Numbered from the stretch's first letter, positions 1 through 7,382 are shown. The stretch is DNA of 16,528 nt from Acidimicrobiia bacterium (GCA_010030605.1 RHCK01000009.1:1-16528), one strand, 5' to 3'. Made by a program: numbers and translations. The notes: a model not told the origin generated them from the sequence alone.

Positions 1-555
1 GGCGGCGTTCCATGCCGACATCGGATGCCGTCGCGGAATCACGACCACGACACCCAAGCGCGCGGCGGCCGTGAGAGCCACGACGAACGGTTCGATGTCG
101 GGCACGTTGAACAAGACGTGGTGACAAACCACGACATCGGCGGGTTCGATCGGTGTCCCCGACATTTCGGCCTCGATCGCCACGTCGGGCCAACGGCCCT
201 GCAATTCTCGGTGTCCGACGCCCAACCGATTCGCCGCGTCGGCGAACTGGTCCAGCATCGCGCGGCTGGTGTCGACGCCGGTGATGTGACGCGCTCGGGG
301 AAAGAGCGGCAACGACGATCGTCCGCCACCACATCCGATGTCGAGCACCGTTCCACCATCGAGGGGCAATATTTCACGGGCCAATTCGAAGATGGGATTC
401 GTCGGATCGGCGGTGTCGTCCATGGCGAACGTCGCGGGGTCGTGCGACCACGGTGGCACCTCGCCCTGCGACACGATCTCGTCGGGGATCGCCCACGACG
501 CCAACAACTCGGCCCATCGTCGACCAGCCTCGGTGAACGTCGTCGTGTCGTTCAC
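1..555 (-). CDS. Class I SAM-dependent methyltransferase, C-terminus cut by window edge
   Basis: The minus-strand frame is open from GTG at 555-553 to the left edge, giving 185 residues without a stop. The class I methyltransferase SAM-binding motif LDIGCGGGRSSLPLF lies at residues 71-85, followed by the acidic end of strand 2 (GVDTSRAMLDQ, 93-103) and the DVVVCHHVLFNVPD post-motif (140-153). This layout fits the Methyltransf_11/25 families, which methylate small molecules; the substrate cannot be read from sequence. The start codon lies two bases after the P450 stop, so it is very likely the third gene of the ferredoxin-P450-methyltransferase operon and translated by coupling. An obvious Shine-Dalgarno is not seen. 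Its role may be to methylate the P450 product or a related hydroxylated lipid, but that is only inferred from context. Confidence 0.82.
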   Translation of the reverse strand, partial: MNDTTTFTEAGRRWAELLASWAIPDEIVSQGEVPPWSHDPATFAMDDTADPTNPIFELAREILPLDGGTVLDIGCGGGRSSLPLFPRARHITGVDTSRAMLDQFADAANRLGVGHRELQGRWPDVAIEAEMSGTPIEPADVVVCHHVLFNVPDIEPFVVALTAAARLGVVVVIPRRHPMSAWNAA

Positions 556-557
556 GT

Positions 558-1796
558 TCAGGAACGAAGCACTTGAACCGGCAACTGACGCGGACCACGA
601 ATCTGGCCGACGCTCCACACGACGTCGTCGTCCGAACCATCGATCACGAATTCGGGGAAACGAGCGATGAACTCCTCGACTGCAACCCGAAGTTCGAGAC
701 GAGCCAGGTTCGATCCGAGACAGCGGTGGATGCCGAGCCCGAAAGCGGCGTGACGATTCTCCTGACGATCGATGAGCACCCGATCGGCGTCGGGGAATTC
801 CGAAGGGTCGAGGTTGGCCGCTGGGAACGGCAACAACACCCACTCGTCCTTCTTCATCGGACAGCCATGGAAATCGTGATCTTGGGCCACCAAACGCGCC
901 ATGGTGACTGGTGCGTACGCCCGCAGAAACTCCTCGATGGCCGTCGTCATCAACGACGCGTCGGCCACCAGTCGTCGACGATCGTCGTCGTGAGTGGCCA
1001 GATGCCAGATGCTCGACCCGATGGCACTCCATGTGGTGTCGATCCCGGCGACCAGCAACAGCAAGATGACACCACCGACCATGTTGTCGGGCAGTTTCTG
1101 GCCGTACATCTCGACGTCCATCAGATACGACGTCAGGTCGTCGCGCGGGTTCGCGCGATGATCCTCGATCTGGGCCAGCAGGTAGGCGTCGATACGTTCG
1201 AACGAGCGAATGCGTTCCTCGGGATCACCGTTGATGCTCTCGAGAATGTCGTGCACGAATTGGCGGAAAAGATCATCGTCCTCCAATGGGAAGCCGAGCA
1301 TCCGCGAGATGACGTTCACGGGAATGTGTTGGGCGTAGTCGATGGCCGCGTCCACGCGTTCGCCCGCGGCGATCTTGGCTTCCATTCGATCGAGCAGAGC
1401 ACGGCAAAGAATCCGCACTTCGTCCTCCCACTCGGCGATCTTCTTCGGAGAGAAAGGAGGCAACAACAAACGGCGAGCGTCATGGTGGAACGGCGGATCA
1501 CTCGTGATCGGCGGGGCACCACCGATCGGAGCCGGATCCTCGGGAACCACGGTGCTCACGACCACCGCACGACTGGTGAAGTTCTCGGTGTCATAAGCGA
1601 TCTCACGAACCGTTTCGTGCGTGACGGGCAACCACGTGCCGCCGTAACGATCGCTGTGCGCCACCGGACACGTGCCGCGCAGCTCGGCCCAGATGCGATG
1701 GGCGTTCCGGTTGTACTCCGGATCGGCGTGGTCGAAGTCGGTGGCCCAATCCTGGACGGGACCGTAAATGGAAACGGGGGGTTCGTAGACGGTCAT
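558..1796 (-). CDS. Cytochrome P450
   Basis: 412 residues, the usual length of a soluble bacterial P450 monooxygenase. All signature elements are visible: the oxygen-activating I-helix AGIDTT (250-255), the K-helix ExxR (E289-R292 within EEFLR) and the heme-binding loop FGLGIHRCLG (352-361), with C359 as the thiolate ligand. It should hydroxylate or otherwise oxidise a small organic substrate using two electrons delivered by a ferredoxin. The gene starts 13 bases downstream of a ferredoxin stop and is followed two bases later by a methyltransferase, so redox partner and enzyme are co-transcribed. No ferredoxin reductase is present in the window. I do not assign a CYP family or substrate. Strong family call, unknown chemistry. 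Confidence 0.96.
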   Translation of the reverse strand: MTVYEPPVSIYGPVQDWATDFDHADPEYNRNAHRIWAELRGTCPVAHSDRYGGTWLPVTHETVREIAYDTENFTSRAVVVSTVVPEDPAPIGGAPPITSDPPFHHDARRLLLPPFSPKKIAEWEDEVRILCRALLDRMEAKIAAGERVDAAIDYAQHIPVNVISRMLGFPLEDDDLFRQFVHDILESINGDPEERIRSFERIDAYLLAQIEDHRANPRDDLTSYLMDVEMYGQKLPDNMVGGVILLLLVAGIDTTWSAIGSSIWHLATHDDDRRRLVADASLMTTAIEEFLRAYAPVTMARLVAQDHDFHGCPMKKDEWVLLPFPAANLDPSEFPDADRVLIDRQENRHAAFGLGIHRCLGSNLARLELRVAVEEFIARFPEFVIDGSDDDVVWSVGQIRGPRQLPVQVLRS

Positions 1797-1809
1797 GCGC
1801 GGTCTCCGA

Positions 1810-2004
1810 TCACTCCGAGAGTGTGATGGCGAACTCGGGGCAGTTGGCCACCGCCAACTTCGCGCGCTCGATCAACTCGGGGCTGACGGTGCCATCGCCA
1901 ATGACCACCGCATTGCCGTAGTCGTCCACATCGAACAACTCGGGAGCCAACGCATAACAACGGTTGTGACCCTGACACTTCTCGGCATCGACCTGAATTC
2001 GCAT
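1810..2004 (-). CDS. 3Fe-4S-type ferredoxin, P450 redox partner
   Basis: 64 residues. Cluster ligands are visible as C10, C16 and C55 (the last in a CP motif), with H13 in the position that would hold the second cysteine of a 4Fe-4S site. This CxxHxxC...CP pattern is known from actinobacterial P450-associated ferredoxins and usually gives a 3Fe-4S cluster or an unusual His-ligated one. It is the first gene of the operon and lies 13 bases upstream of the P450, so it most likely passes electrons to that enzyme. A TATGGT hexamer ends six bases before the ATG, suggesting a leaderless transcript. A second, more distant use with other P450s of the genome is possible. Confidence 0.93.
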   Translation of the reverse strand: MRIQVDAEKCQGHNRCYALAPELFDVDDYGNAVVIGDGTVSPELIERAKLAVANCPEFAITLSE

Positions 2005-2010
2005 GAAATC

Positions 2011-2016
2011 ACCATA
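2011..2016 (-). promoter_or_regulatory. Candidate -10 box (TATGGT) for the ferredoxin-P450-methyltransferase operon
   Basis: The minus strand reads TATGGT, then six bases, then the ferredoxin ATG at 2004. Transcription starting about seven bases after the hexamer would begin at the A of the ATG, so the mRNA would be leaderless. The -35 region (TTCAAC at 2039-2034, 17-bp spacer) is a poor match. The same geometry recurs at other operon heads in the window. Confidence 0.5.
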
Positions 2017-2040
2017 CCCCGATCACCGTTGGAGTTGAAT

Positions 2041-2796
2041 TTGAGCGTGGCTCCGAAGAACGCACCCCTCGTCATTCTGCTTCCGCCATCGGAGGGCAAA
2101 GCCGAAGGTGGGTCGAAACCCGGCTGGCGGGTCGCTTCGGGCGACTTCGGTCGTCGGATGGCCACGCGACGTTCCGATGTCATCGACGCGCTGCGACGAG
2201 CGGGCGGCGGTGACGCGAAACTTCTGGGCGTCGCGGGCAAGAACCTCGAGATCGCACGCACGTCGAACCTCGATCTCGTGAATTCGCCGACGCTGCCGGC
2301 TCACCTTCGCTACACGGGGGTGGTGTGGGATCACCTCGCGCCCACGACCATGAGCCCCGCGGTGAAGAAACGCGCCGCGGGGTCGGTGATCGTGGTGTCC
2401 GGATTACTGGGGCTGGTGGGCTTCGACGACCCGGTCCCCGACTACAAACTCAAGATCGGCGCGTCCATTGCACCATTGGGAAAACTGTCATCGTGGTGGC
2501 GGGAAGAAATATCGAGCGTCTTGAACGCTCGGCTCGCCGGGTGCTGGGTCGTCGACCTACTTCCGAACGAACACCGCGCGGCATGGTCGCCCACACCTCA
2601 TACATACGCGGGTTCGTCGATGGTGACTTTCGTCGAGAAGTCGGGCAAGGTTGCCGGTCACGACGCCAAAGCCGCCAAAGGACTGCTCGCGCGACACTTG
2701 TTGGAGTCCAAGGAACCACCGGCCAAGGCGTTGACCAGTTGGAAGCACGCGCGCTTCCGGTTGGAAGTCAGAGAAGTTTCTCCCGGAAAAAACTGA
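2041..2796 (+). CDS. yaaA: YaaA-family (DUF328/UPF0246) peroxide stress protein
   Basis: 251 residues from TTG at 2041, close to the usual length of about 250-260. The family hallmark LLPPSEGK is at residues 13-20, and the body shows the YaaA-like segments YTGVVWDHL, SGLLGLV, DPVPDYKLKIG and a basic C-terminus. In E. coli YaaA protects DNA and proteins from hydrogen peroxide by limiting free iron and binds unusual DNA; the exact biochemistry in Actinobacteria is not established. I chose TTG 2041 because GGAG at 2031-2034 sits six bases upstream; GTG 2047 and TTG 2035 are in-frame alternatives. It diverges from the ferredoxin operon across only 36 bp, and its 3' end overlaps the dienelactone hydrolase gene by 29 bp on the opposite strand. 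Confidence 0.88.
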   Translation: MSVAPKNAPLVILLPPSEGKAEGGSKPGWRVASGDFGRRMATRRSDVIDALRRAGGGDAKLLGVAGKNLEIARTSNLDLVNSPTLPAHLRYTGVVWDHLAPTTMSPAVKKRAAGSVIVVSGLLGLVGFDDPVPDYKLKIGASIAPLGKLSSWWREEISSVLNARLAGCWVVDLLPNEHRAAWSPTPHTYAGSSMVTFVEKSGKVAGHDAKAAKGLLARHLLESKEPPAKALTSWKHARFRLEVREVSPGKN

Positions 2797-3511
2797 GCAC
2801 GCGGCGCACGCTCTCGTCGTCGCGCTGCTCGGTGAGCACCGAGTGATCGGTCTTTTTCGACGAGGGCAACTCGATGGCGATGAACGCATCGCCCAGAAGC
2901 TCGCGCAACGAATCGAAGCGGGTGCCGACCAATCGATCACCGGTGAAACGAAGTCCCAGAACCTGACAGCCTTCCTCCGCGCGTCGCTTCACCACCAACG
3001 CGTCGTCGGGTGACAGATTCAGGTCGGCCGCACGCTTGGCCCCCATCGGGAACGGCAACGACGGCTGGCTGAGCACCGGAGCGAGCATGTGATCGTCGAG
3101 CATCATGCCCAAGGCGAATCCGCCGCTGAAGCACATTCCGACGGCACCGATGCCCTTGCCTCCGACCTCCTGGTGCAGAGATCGACCGAGAGCTCGCAAC
3201 CATCCGATGATTGGCGAGGTCTTGTTGCTCGCCATCGCGGTGAATTCTTTGGACACGCACACCTTGGCCAACGAGGACATCGCGTAACCATTCGACATCT
3301 CCTTGCCGGGCGTGCCCACCAAGTCGGGCATGACGACGGTGAAGCCCGATGCCACGACCTCCTCGGCGAACGCGGCCACCTTGGGGGTGATACCCGGCAC
3401 CTCGTGCACGACCACGACCAACGGTCCCGCACCCTTGCGATACGTGTCGTGGGTGATTCCCGCGGCGGTGAACGACCCCTTCACCCAACCACTCAACACG
3501 TTCGTGCTCAT
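2768..3511 (-). CDS. Dienelactone hydrolase family alpha/beta-hydrolase
   Basis: 247 residues with the features of the DLH family (PF01738). The nucleophile is a cysteine, C127 in GMCFSGGFAL, as in true dienelactone hydrolases rather than serine esterases. E37 in HEVPG matches the conserved glutamate of the family, D192 (FTGDRL) and H223 (KTDHSVL) complete a plausible Cys-Asp-His triad. It would hydrolyse an ester or lactone in the cytoplasm; the substrate is unknown. The ATG overlaps the stop of the upstream phosphotransferase gene (ATGA, 3508-3511), so the two are translationally coupled and probably act on related compounds. The 3' end overlaps yaaA by 29 bp in convergent orientation. Confidence 0.92.
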   Translation of the reverse strand: MSTNVLSGWVKGSFTAAGITHDTYRKGAGPLVVVVHEVPGITPKVAAFAEEVVASGFTVVMPDLVGTPGKEMSNGYAMSSLAKVCVSKEFTAMASNKTSPIIGWLRALGRSLHQEVGGKGIGAVGMCFSGGFALGMMLDDHMLAPVLSQPSLPFPMGAKRAADLNLSPDDALVVKRRAEEGCQVLGLRFTGDRLVGTRFDSLRELLGDAFIAIELPSSKKTDHSVLTEQRDDESVRRVLSFFREKLL

Positions 3512-4533
3512 GACAGTCTCCTCACTGCTTCGAGGGCCCGCTGGGCCAATCCTTCGGGCCCGAGTTTCATGGTGCTCAGATCGATGCCCTCTTGTTCACC
3601 CATCGCACCGTGAAGATAACGGGCGTAGACCCCCTCGCTGATCACGGCCAACCGCCAGCAGGAGAACGCCACGTAATAGTCGACCCCGGAAACATCGCGC
3701 CCCGTCGTGCGCGCGTATCGCTCGACCAAGTCGCCATAGGTGGGAAACCCGCCGGCCGGCGTGGGATCGTTGGCTCGCAGAGCATTCGATGGTCCGTCAC
3801 TCCAATACACCCCGAGATATCCGAGGTCGGCCAACGGATCACCGAGCGTGCAAAGTTCCCAATCAAGAACGGCGGCGATGCGACCCACCGACACATCGGT
3901 CAGACAGTTTCCGAAGCGATAGTCGCCGTGGGCGATGACCACACCCTGTTGATCGGGGACGTGCGACGACAATCGACGCACCACTTCGTCGATCTCCGGC
4001 AGTTCACGGGTCTTGGAGTTCTCCCATTGAGTGCTCCAACGTTTCAGTTGTCGTTCGATGTATCCGCCGCGGCGCGCGAGATCACCGAGACCCACCGCAT
4101 CGACATCGACGGCGTGAAGTTCGGCCAACACGTCGATCAGATGCTCGGCCGCCGGTCGTCGGAGAGAGACGTCCAGAAGATCCGCCTTGTCCGCGCTGTC
4201 GAGAACGACACCATCGACCCAACTCATGACATAGAAGTTGGCGCCGTTCACCGACTCGTCGAGACACAGTCCGAGGGCCCGTGGCACGGGAACCGACGTG
4301 GTGCCGACGGCGGCGATGATGCGATGTTCACGGGCCATGTCGTGCGCCGTCGCCAGAACATGCCCCAACGGAGGGCGACGCAGAACGAAACGACGCCCAT
4401 CGGCACCCACGACCTTGTAGGTCAGATTGGAGCGACCGCCAGCGATCAACTCGAAGGTGAACGGTGCGATCGCGCCGTCGACGTTCGACTCCAGCCAGGA
4501 ACTGACGGCGACGACATCGATTCCCTGGATCAT
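3508..4533 (-). CDS. Phosphotransferase family protein (APH fold, ACAD10/11-like)
   Basis: 341 residues from ATG 4533. The APH kinase fold is clear: an N-lobe glycine-rich segment (AGGRSNLTYKV, 31-41), VLRRPP strand (50-55), catalytic loop HGDYRFGN (202-209) with D204 as base, and metal-binding DWE (224-226) followed by GDPLADLGYL. This subfamily occurs with acyl-CoA dehydrogenases in Actinobacteria and is related to the kinase domain of human ACAD10/11, which phosphorylates 4-hydroxyacyl-CoAs; a role in hydroxy-acid breakdown is therefore plausible, aminoglycoside resistance much less so. GGGGAG at 4544-4539 is five bases before ATG 4533 but would run into the alternative GTG at 4539, so ATG 4533 is preferred. 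It is coupled to the downstream dienelactone hydrolase by an ATGA overlap. Confidence 0.88.
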   Translation of the reverse strand: MIQGIDVVAVSSWLESNVDGAIAPFTFELIAGGRSNLTYKVVGADGRRFVLRRPPLGHVLATAHDMAREHRIIAAVGTTSVPVPRALGLCLDESVNGANFYVMSWVDGVVLDSADKADLLDVSLRRPAAEHLIDVLAELHAVDVDAVGLGDLARRGGYIERQLKRWSTQWENSKTRELPEIDEVVRRLSSHVPDQQGVVIAHGDYRFGNCLTDVSVGRIAAVLDWELCTLGDPLADLGYLGVYWSDGPSNALRANDPTPAGGFPTYGDLVERYARTTGRDVSGVDYYVAFSCWRLAVISEGVYARYLHGAMGEQEGIDLSTMKLGPEGLAQRALEAVRRLS

Positions 4534-4538
4534 GGCCA

Positions 4539-4544
4539 CTCCCC
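4539..4544 (-). promoter_or_regulatory. Shine-Dalgarno GGGGAG deciding the phosphotransferase start
   Basis: On the minus strand GGGGAG is followed by five bases and ATG (4533-4531). The upstream GTG at 4539 shares its first base with this box and so would have no proper ribosome-binding site. Confidence 0.55.
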
Positions 4545-4553
4545 GACTGCTGC

Positions 4554-4567
4554 GACGTTCGAACGTC
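4554..4567. promoter_or_regulatory. Perfect 14-bp palindrome, candidate operator
   Basis: GACGTTCGAACGTC reads the same on both strands and lies in the 70-bp gap between the NlpC/P60 stop and the phosphotransferase start, 20 bp upstream of ATG 4533. It could be an operator for a dimeric regulator such as a TetR-family protein. It does not match the mycobacterial SOS box layout (GAAC-N4-GTTC). No function is proven. Confidence 0.35.
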
Positions 4568-4603
4568 TCATGCAGAACCGTAGTGTCGACGGGATTGGTC
4601 GAC

Positions 4604-5749
4604 TCAGCCCGGACGGGTGACTCCGACGACTTTGTTCCAATTCACCGCGGTCAGACGCACCACGCGACCCACTCCCGGTGCGTCGATCATCATCCCATCG
4701 CCCACGTAGAGACCGACGTGCGTGATGGGGTCGTAGAAGAAGATCAGATCGCCGGGTTCGACGTACTCCACCGGAATGCGTGGCGACGAGGCGAACTGAC
4801 GGCGCGATTGATGAGGTAATGACACGCCAGCTTTCTGCCACGCCCACATGGTGAGTCCGGAGCAATCGAAACCCTCGTTCTCGACCGCGGCGTACTTCAC
4901 GTACTTCACACCGATCTGACTGCGTGCCGCGGCCACGGCGATCGCACCACGCGAACTACTGGCGGGAATGCTCGAGGGATCGAAACGCGGTCGTGTCGTC
5001 GTGCCCGACGATGTGCCGTTCGACGTACCCGACGACGTGCCCGACGCACGGCTGGCTGCCAAGGCGTTCGCTTGGGCTCGGGCCGCCGCGGCGGCCGCGG
5101 CGGCGCGACGGGCGCGTTCCTTGACGAGAGCATCGCCCAGTTCGCGCTCGGCCTTGGCTTTGAGGGCCGTGTACTTGGCGATTTTGTCGTCGGCTTCCTT
5201 CTGGTTGTCGGCGATGCGTGCCGCCAACTCTTCGGCCGAGGCTCGATCACGTTCGAGGCGCTCTTTCTTGTCGGCCAGATCGCTGATCAACGCATCCAAC
5301 TGGTCCGTGTTCGCCGAGCCGACGTTCAACGCCATCTCGGTGAGATACTGACGCTGAACCGCTTCGTTGGGTCCGGCACCCGGGGTGAGCAAACCCGTGA
5401 GGCTCCCCCCTCGCCCGCCACCGACGAACGCCTGCACCGCCAGATCCGACATCTGGGCTTGCAGTCCGCCCACCTCGGTTTCCATCTCGGCGATGTTCGC
5501 CTCGGCCTCGGCGATCTCGATATCGAGTCGGGCCTTGTCGTCCTCGGCCACCCGAAGTTCCTCGCTCAGCCGATCCACTTCCTCCTCGGCGGCCTCCAGT
5601 CGGTCGGCCATCTCGTTGACCTGGCGACGGGCGTCATCCACGGAATCGGCGACCACCGGACGTTCGCTCACCACGGCTCCCCCGCCCAGCAGGAGAGCGA
5701 CCAATAGGCCGGCGGAGATGCGCCGGAAGCGCCGCGTCGGGTCGTCCAT
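4604..5749 (-). CDS. NlpC/P60 peptidoglycan hydrolase with coiled-coil N-region (RipA/PcsB-like)
   Basis: 381 residues. The N-terminus is basic (TRRFRR) with a hydrophobic helix at about 11-27 and a likely cleavage after VVA (34), so it is exported. Residues 37-105 and 147-222 are heptad-rich, charged coiled coil, as in RipA, PcsB and CwlO-type proteins where it keeps the enzyme inactive until contact with FtsX or partners. An Ala-rich run (216-223) and a Ser/Gly/Thr linker (236-252) lead to the NlpC/P60 domain (about 268-381): C296 in FDCSGL, H344 in THVGLYVGDG, and D356 twelve residues after the His, at the spacing of E444 from H432 in RipA. It should cut the D-Glu to diamino-acid bond of stem peptides during division. 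TAGCCT at 5765-5760 is a possible -10 box. Confidence 0.92.
   Translation of the reverse strand: MDDPTRRFRRISAGLLVALLLGGGAVVSERPVVADSVDDARRQVNEMADRLEAAEEEVDRLSEELRVAEDDKARLDIEIAEAEANIAEMETEVGGLQAQMSDLAVQAFVGGGRGGSLTGLLTPGAGPNEAVQRQYLTEMALNVGSANTDQLDALISDLADKKERLERDRASAEELAARIADNQKEADDKIAKYTALKAKAERELGDALVKERARRAAAAAAAARAQANALAASRASGTSSGTSNGTSSGTTTRPRFDPSSIPASSSRGAIAVAAARSQIGVKYVKYAAVENEGFDCSGLTMWAWQKAGVSLPHQSRRQFASSPRIPVEYVEPGDLIFFYDPITHVGLYVGDGMMIDAPGVGRVVRLTAVNWNKVVGVTRPG
5001..5048. repeat. Four tandem 12-bp units inside the NlpC/P60 linker
   Basis: Units at 5001-5012, 5013-5024, 5025-5036 and 5037-5048 are variants of gtgcccgacgat; the second is the most diverged. Because 12 is a multiple of three, copies add or remove whole residues: on the minus strand they encode the Ser-Gly-Thr-Ser type linker between coiled coil and catalytic domain, so the linker length can change without frameshift. 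Confidence 0.7.
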
Positions 5750-5793
5750 GACCTTGGGCAGGCTAGTCAGCGAGGCGAAAGCGTTGCCATCGG

Positions 5794-5816
5794 GGGGTAC
5801 TCCGACGGGACACCCC
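5794..5816 (-). terminator. Weak hairpin after guaA, possible terminator
   Basis: Arms GGGGT (5794-5798) and ACCCC (5812-5816) can pair around a 13-base loop, just past the guaA stop. There is no following U tract and the stem is only five pairs, so it is a weak candidate. The rest of 5750-5819 holds only the NlpC/P60 promoter region as far as I can see. Confidence 0.2.
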
Positions 5817-5819
5817 GAA

Positions 5820-7376
5820 TTACTCCCATTCGATGGTTCCGGGGGGCTTCGACGTGATGTCGTAGGCCACCCGATTCACGCCCGGGACCTCGTTGATGAT
5901 GCGGCTGGCCATGCGTTCCAGCAGGTCATAGGGCAAACGGGCCCAATCTGCCGTCATCGCGTCATCGCTGGTGACGGCCCGGATGATGATGGGATGGGCA
6001 TAGGTGCGCTCGTCGCCCATGACCCCCACGGATCGGATATCGGGAAGCACCGCGAAGGCCTGCCAGATGTCACGTTCCAGCCCAGCGAGCCGAATCTCCT
6101 CGCGAACGATGAAATCGGCGTCCTGCAACAGGGCGACCTTGTCCGGGGTGACTTCCCCGATGATGCGTACTCCGAGTCCGGGACCGGGGAAGGGTTGCCG
6201 CCACACGATCTCGTCGGGCAAACCCAACTCGTGGCCGAGGCGGCGCACCTCATCTTTGAACAGGGATCGCAATGGCTCGACGAGACGCAGGGTCATGTCC
6301 TCAGGCAAACCACCGACATTGTGATGGCTCTTGATGACCGCCGCGGTGCCATCGCTTCCGCCACTCTCGATCACGTCGGGATACAAGGTGCCCTGAACCA
6401 GGAACTCGGCGTCGGTGACCCCACCGGTGTGTTTCTCGAACGTTCGCACGAACAACTCACCGATGATCTTGCGCTTCGTCTCGGGTTCGGTGACGCCACG
6501 TAGACCCTCGAAGAACTGAGCACCCGCGTCGACATGAATGAGTTCGATACCGAGGTTGCGCTTGAACGTCTCGACGACCTGATCGCTCTCGTTCTTGCGC
6601 ATCAGACCGGTGTCGACGTAAACGCAGGTGAGTTGCGATCCGATGGCCTTGTGCACGAGTGCCGCGGCCACGCTGGAGTCGACTCCGCCCGACAAGCCAC
6701 AAATGACTCGCTTGTCTCCGACCTGTCGTCGCACGATGTCGATCTGCTCGTCGATGATCGAACCCATGGTCCACGACGAATCGCAGGCCGCCAGATCGTG
6801 GAGAAATCGACGCAGAACATTGGAACCGAACGGCGAATGCACGACCTCCGGGTGATACTGAACACCCCAGATACGTCGCGTGTCGTTCTCGAGCACGGCC
6901 ACGGGTGCGTCAGGCGTGCTGGCCGTGGCCACGAACCCGTCAGGCACGCGCGAGATGGCATCGAAGTGACTCATCCACACGTCCTGCTCGGCGGGAATAT
7001 CGCCATCGAGCAACGACGACGGGGCGCCAGAAACACGAACCATGCGCGTTCGGCCGTATTCACCACGCGAGCCTCGACCGACCTCGCCGCCCAACTGATG
7101 GGCGATCAATTGTGCGCCGTAGCAGATGCCGAGAATCGGAACGCCCAGGTCGTAGACCGCCGGATCGAGGCTGGGTGCTCCGTCGACATGAACACTCTTC
7201 GGGCCACCGGACAGGATGATGGCCGTCGGTGATTTGGCGGCCATGTCGGTGGCCGTCATCGAATGCGGAACGATCTCGGAATACACCCGGTGTTCGCGAA
7301 CGCGTCGGGCGATGAGTTGGGCGTATTGCGCACCGAAGTCGACGACGAGAACGGTGCTGCGCGAAGTCACCGTCAC
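5820..7376 (-). CDS. guaA: GMP synthase (glutamine-hydrolysing)
   Basis: 518 residues, full length for GuaA. The N-terminal class I glutamine amidotransferase carries the nucleophile C85 in GICYGAQ and the H175/E177 pair in QYHPE. The ATP pyrophosphatase domain begins with the PP-loop GLSGGVDSS (227-235), and the C-terminal dimerisation domain ends in the family-typical KPPGTIEWE. The enzyme converts XMP, ATP and glutamine to GMP in the last step of de novo guanine nucleotide synthesis. The start shown is GTG at 7376. A TACGAT hexamer (7382-7377) directly abuts it, so an mRNA beginning about seven bases later would start at the in-frame GTG of codon 3 (7370-7368), which may be the true leaderless start. 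The gene diverges from a small membrane-protein gene. No purine riboswitch is visible upstream. Confidence 0.99.
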   Translation of the reverse strand: MTVTSRSTVLVVDFGAQYAQLIARRVREHRVYSEIVPHSMTATDMAAKSPTAIILSGGPKSVHVDGAPSLDPAVYDLGVPILGICYGAQLIAHQLGGEVGRGSRGEYGRTRMVRVSGAPSSLLDGDIPAEQDVWMSHFDAISRVPDGFVATASTPDAPVAVLENDTRRIWGVQYHPEVVHSPFGSNVLRRFLHDLAACDSSWTMGSIIDEQIDIVRRQVGDKRVICGLSGGVDSSVAAALVHKAIGSQLTCVYVDTGLMRKNESDQVVETFKRNLGIELIHVDAGAQFFEGLRGVTEPETKRKIIGELFVRTFEKHTGGVTDAEFLVQGTLYPDVIESGGSDGTAAVIKSHHNVGGLPEDMTLRLVEPLRSLFKDEVRRLGHELGLPDEIVWRQPFPGPGLGVRIIGEVTPDKVALLQDADFIVREEIRLAGLERDIWQAFAVLPDIRSVGVMGDERTYAHPIIIRAVTSDDAMTADWARLPYDLLERMASRIINEVPGVNRVAYDITSKPPGTIEWE

Positions 7377-7382
7377 ATCGTA
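7377..7382 (-). promoter_or_regulatory. Candidate -10 box (TACGAT) for guaA
   Basis: The minus strand reads TACGAT, six bases, then GTG at 7370-7368 (guaA codon 3). This is the same geometry as at the ferredoxin, EchA6-like and moaE genes and argues that guaA translation may begin two codons later than the longest frame. No good -35 element is visible. Confidence 0.4.

Noticed and set aside
573..1826. Long plus-strand open frame opposite the P450
   Set aside because: It mirrors the P450 codons on the other strand, has no recognisable motif, and the P450 signatures are unambiguous.
1795..2040. N-terminal extension of the yaaA frame across the ferredoxin gene
   Set aside because: The LLPPSEGK motif is normally close to the N-terminus, and a Shine-Dalgarno precedes TTG 2041.
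3508..4533. Aminoglycoside resistance gene
   Set aside because: The kinase belongs to the ACAD10/11-like branch by its sequence pattern and sits with a hydrolase; the APH fold alone does not imply resistance.
4554..4567. SOS (LexA) box
   Set aside because: The arrangement is GTTCGAAC in the centre, not GAAC-N4-GTTC as in the actinobacterial SOS box.
3592..4620. Long plus-strand open frame opposite the phosphotransferase
   Set aside because: Shadow of a clearly recognised kinase gene; composition rich in His/Arg/Asp as expected for antisense frames in high-GC DNA.
5367..6503. Plus-strand open frame across the NlpC/P60 gene and guaA
   Set aside because: It crosses two well-supported minus-strand genes and has low-complexity Ser/Ala composition.
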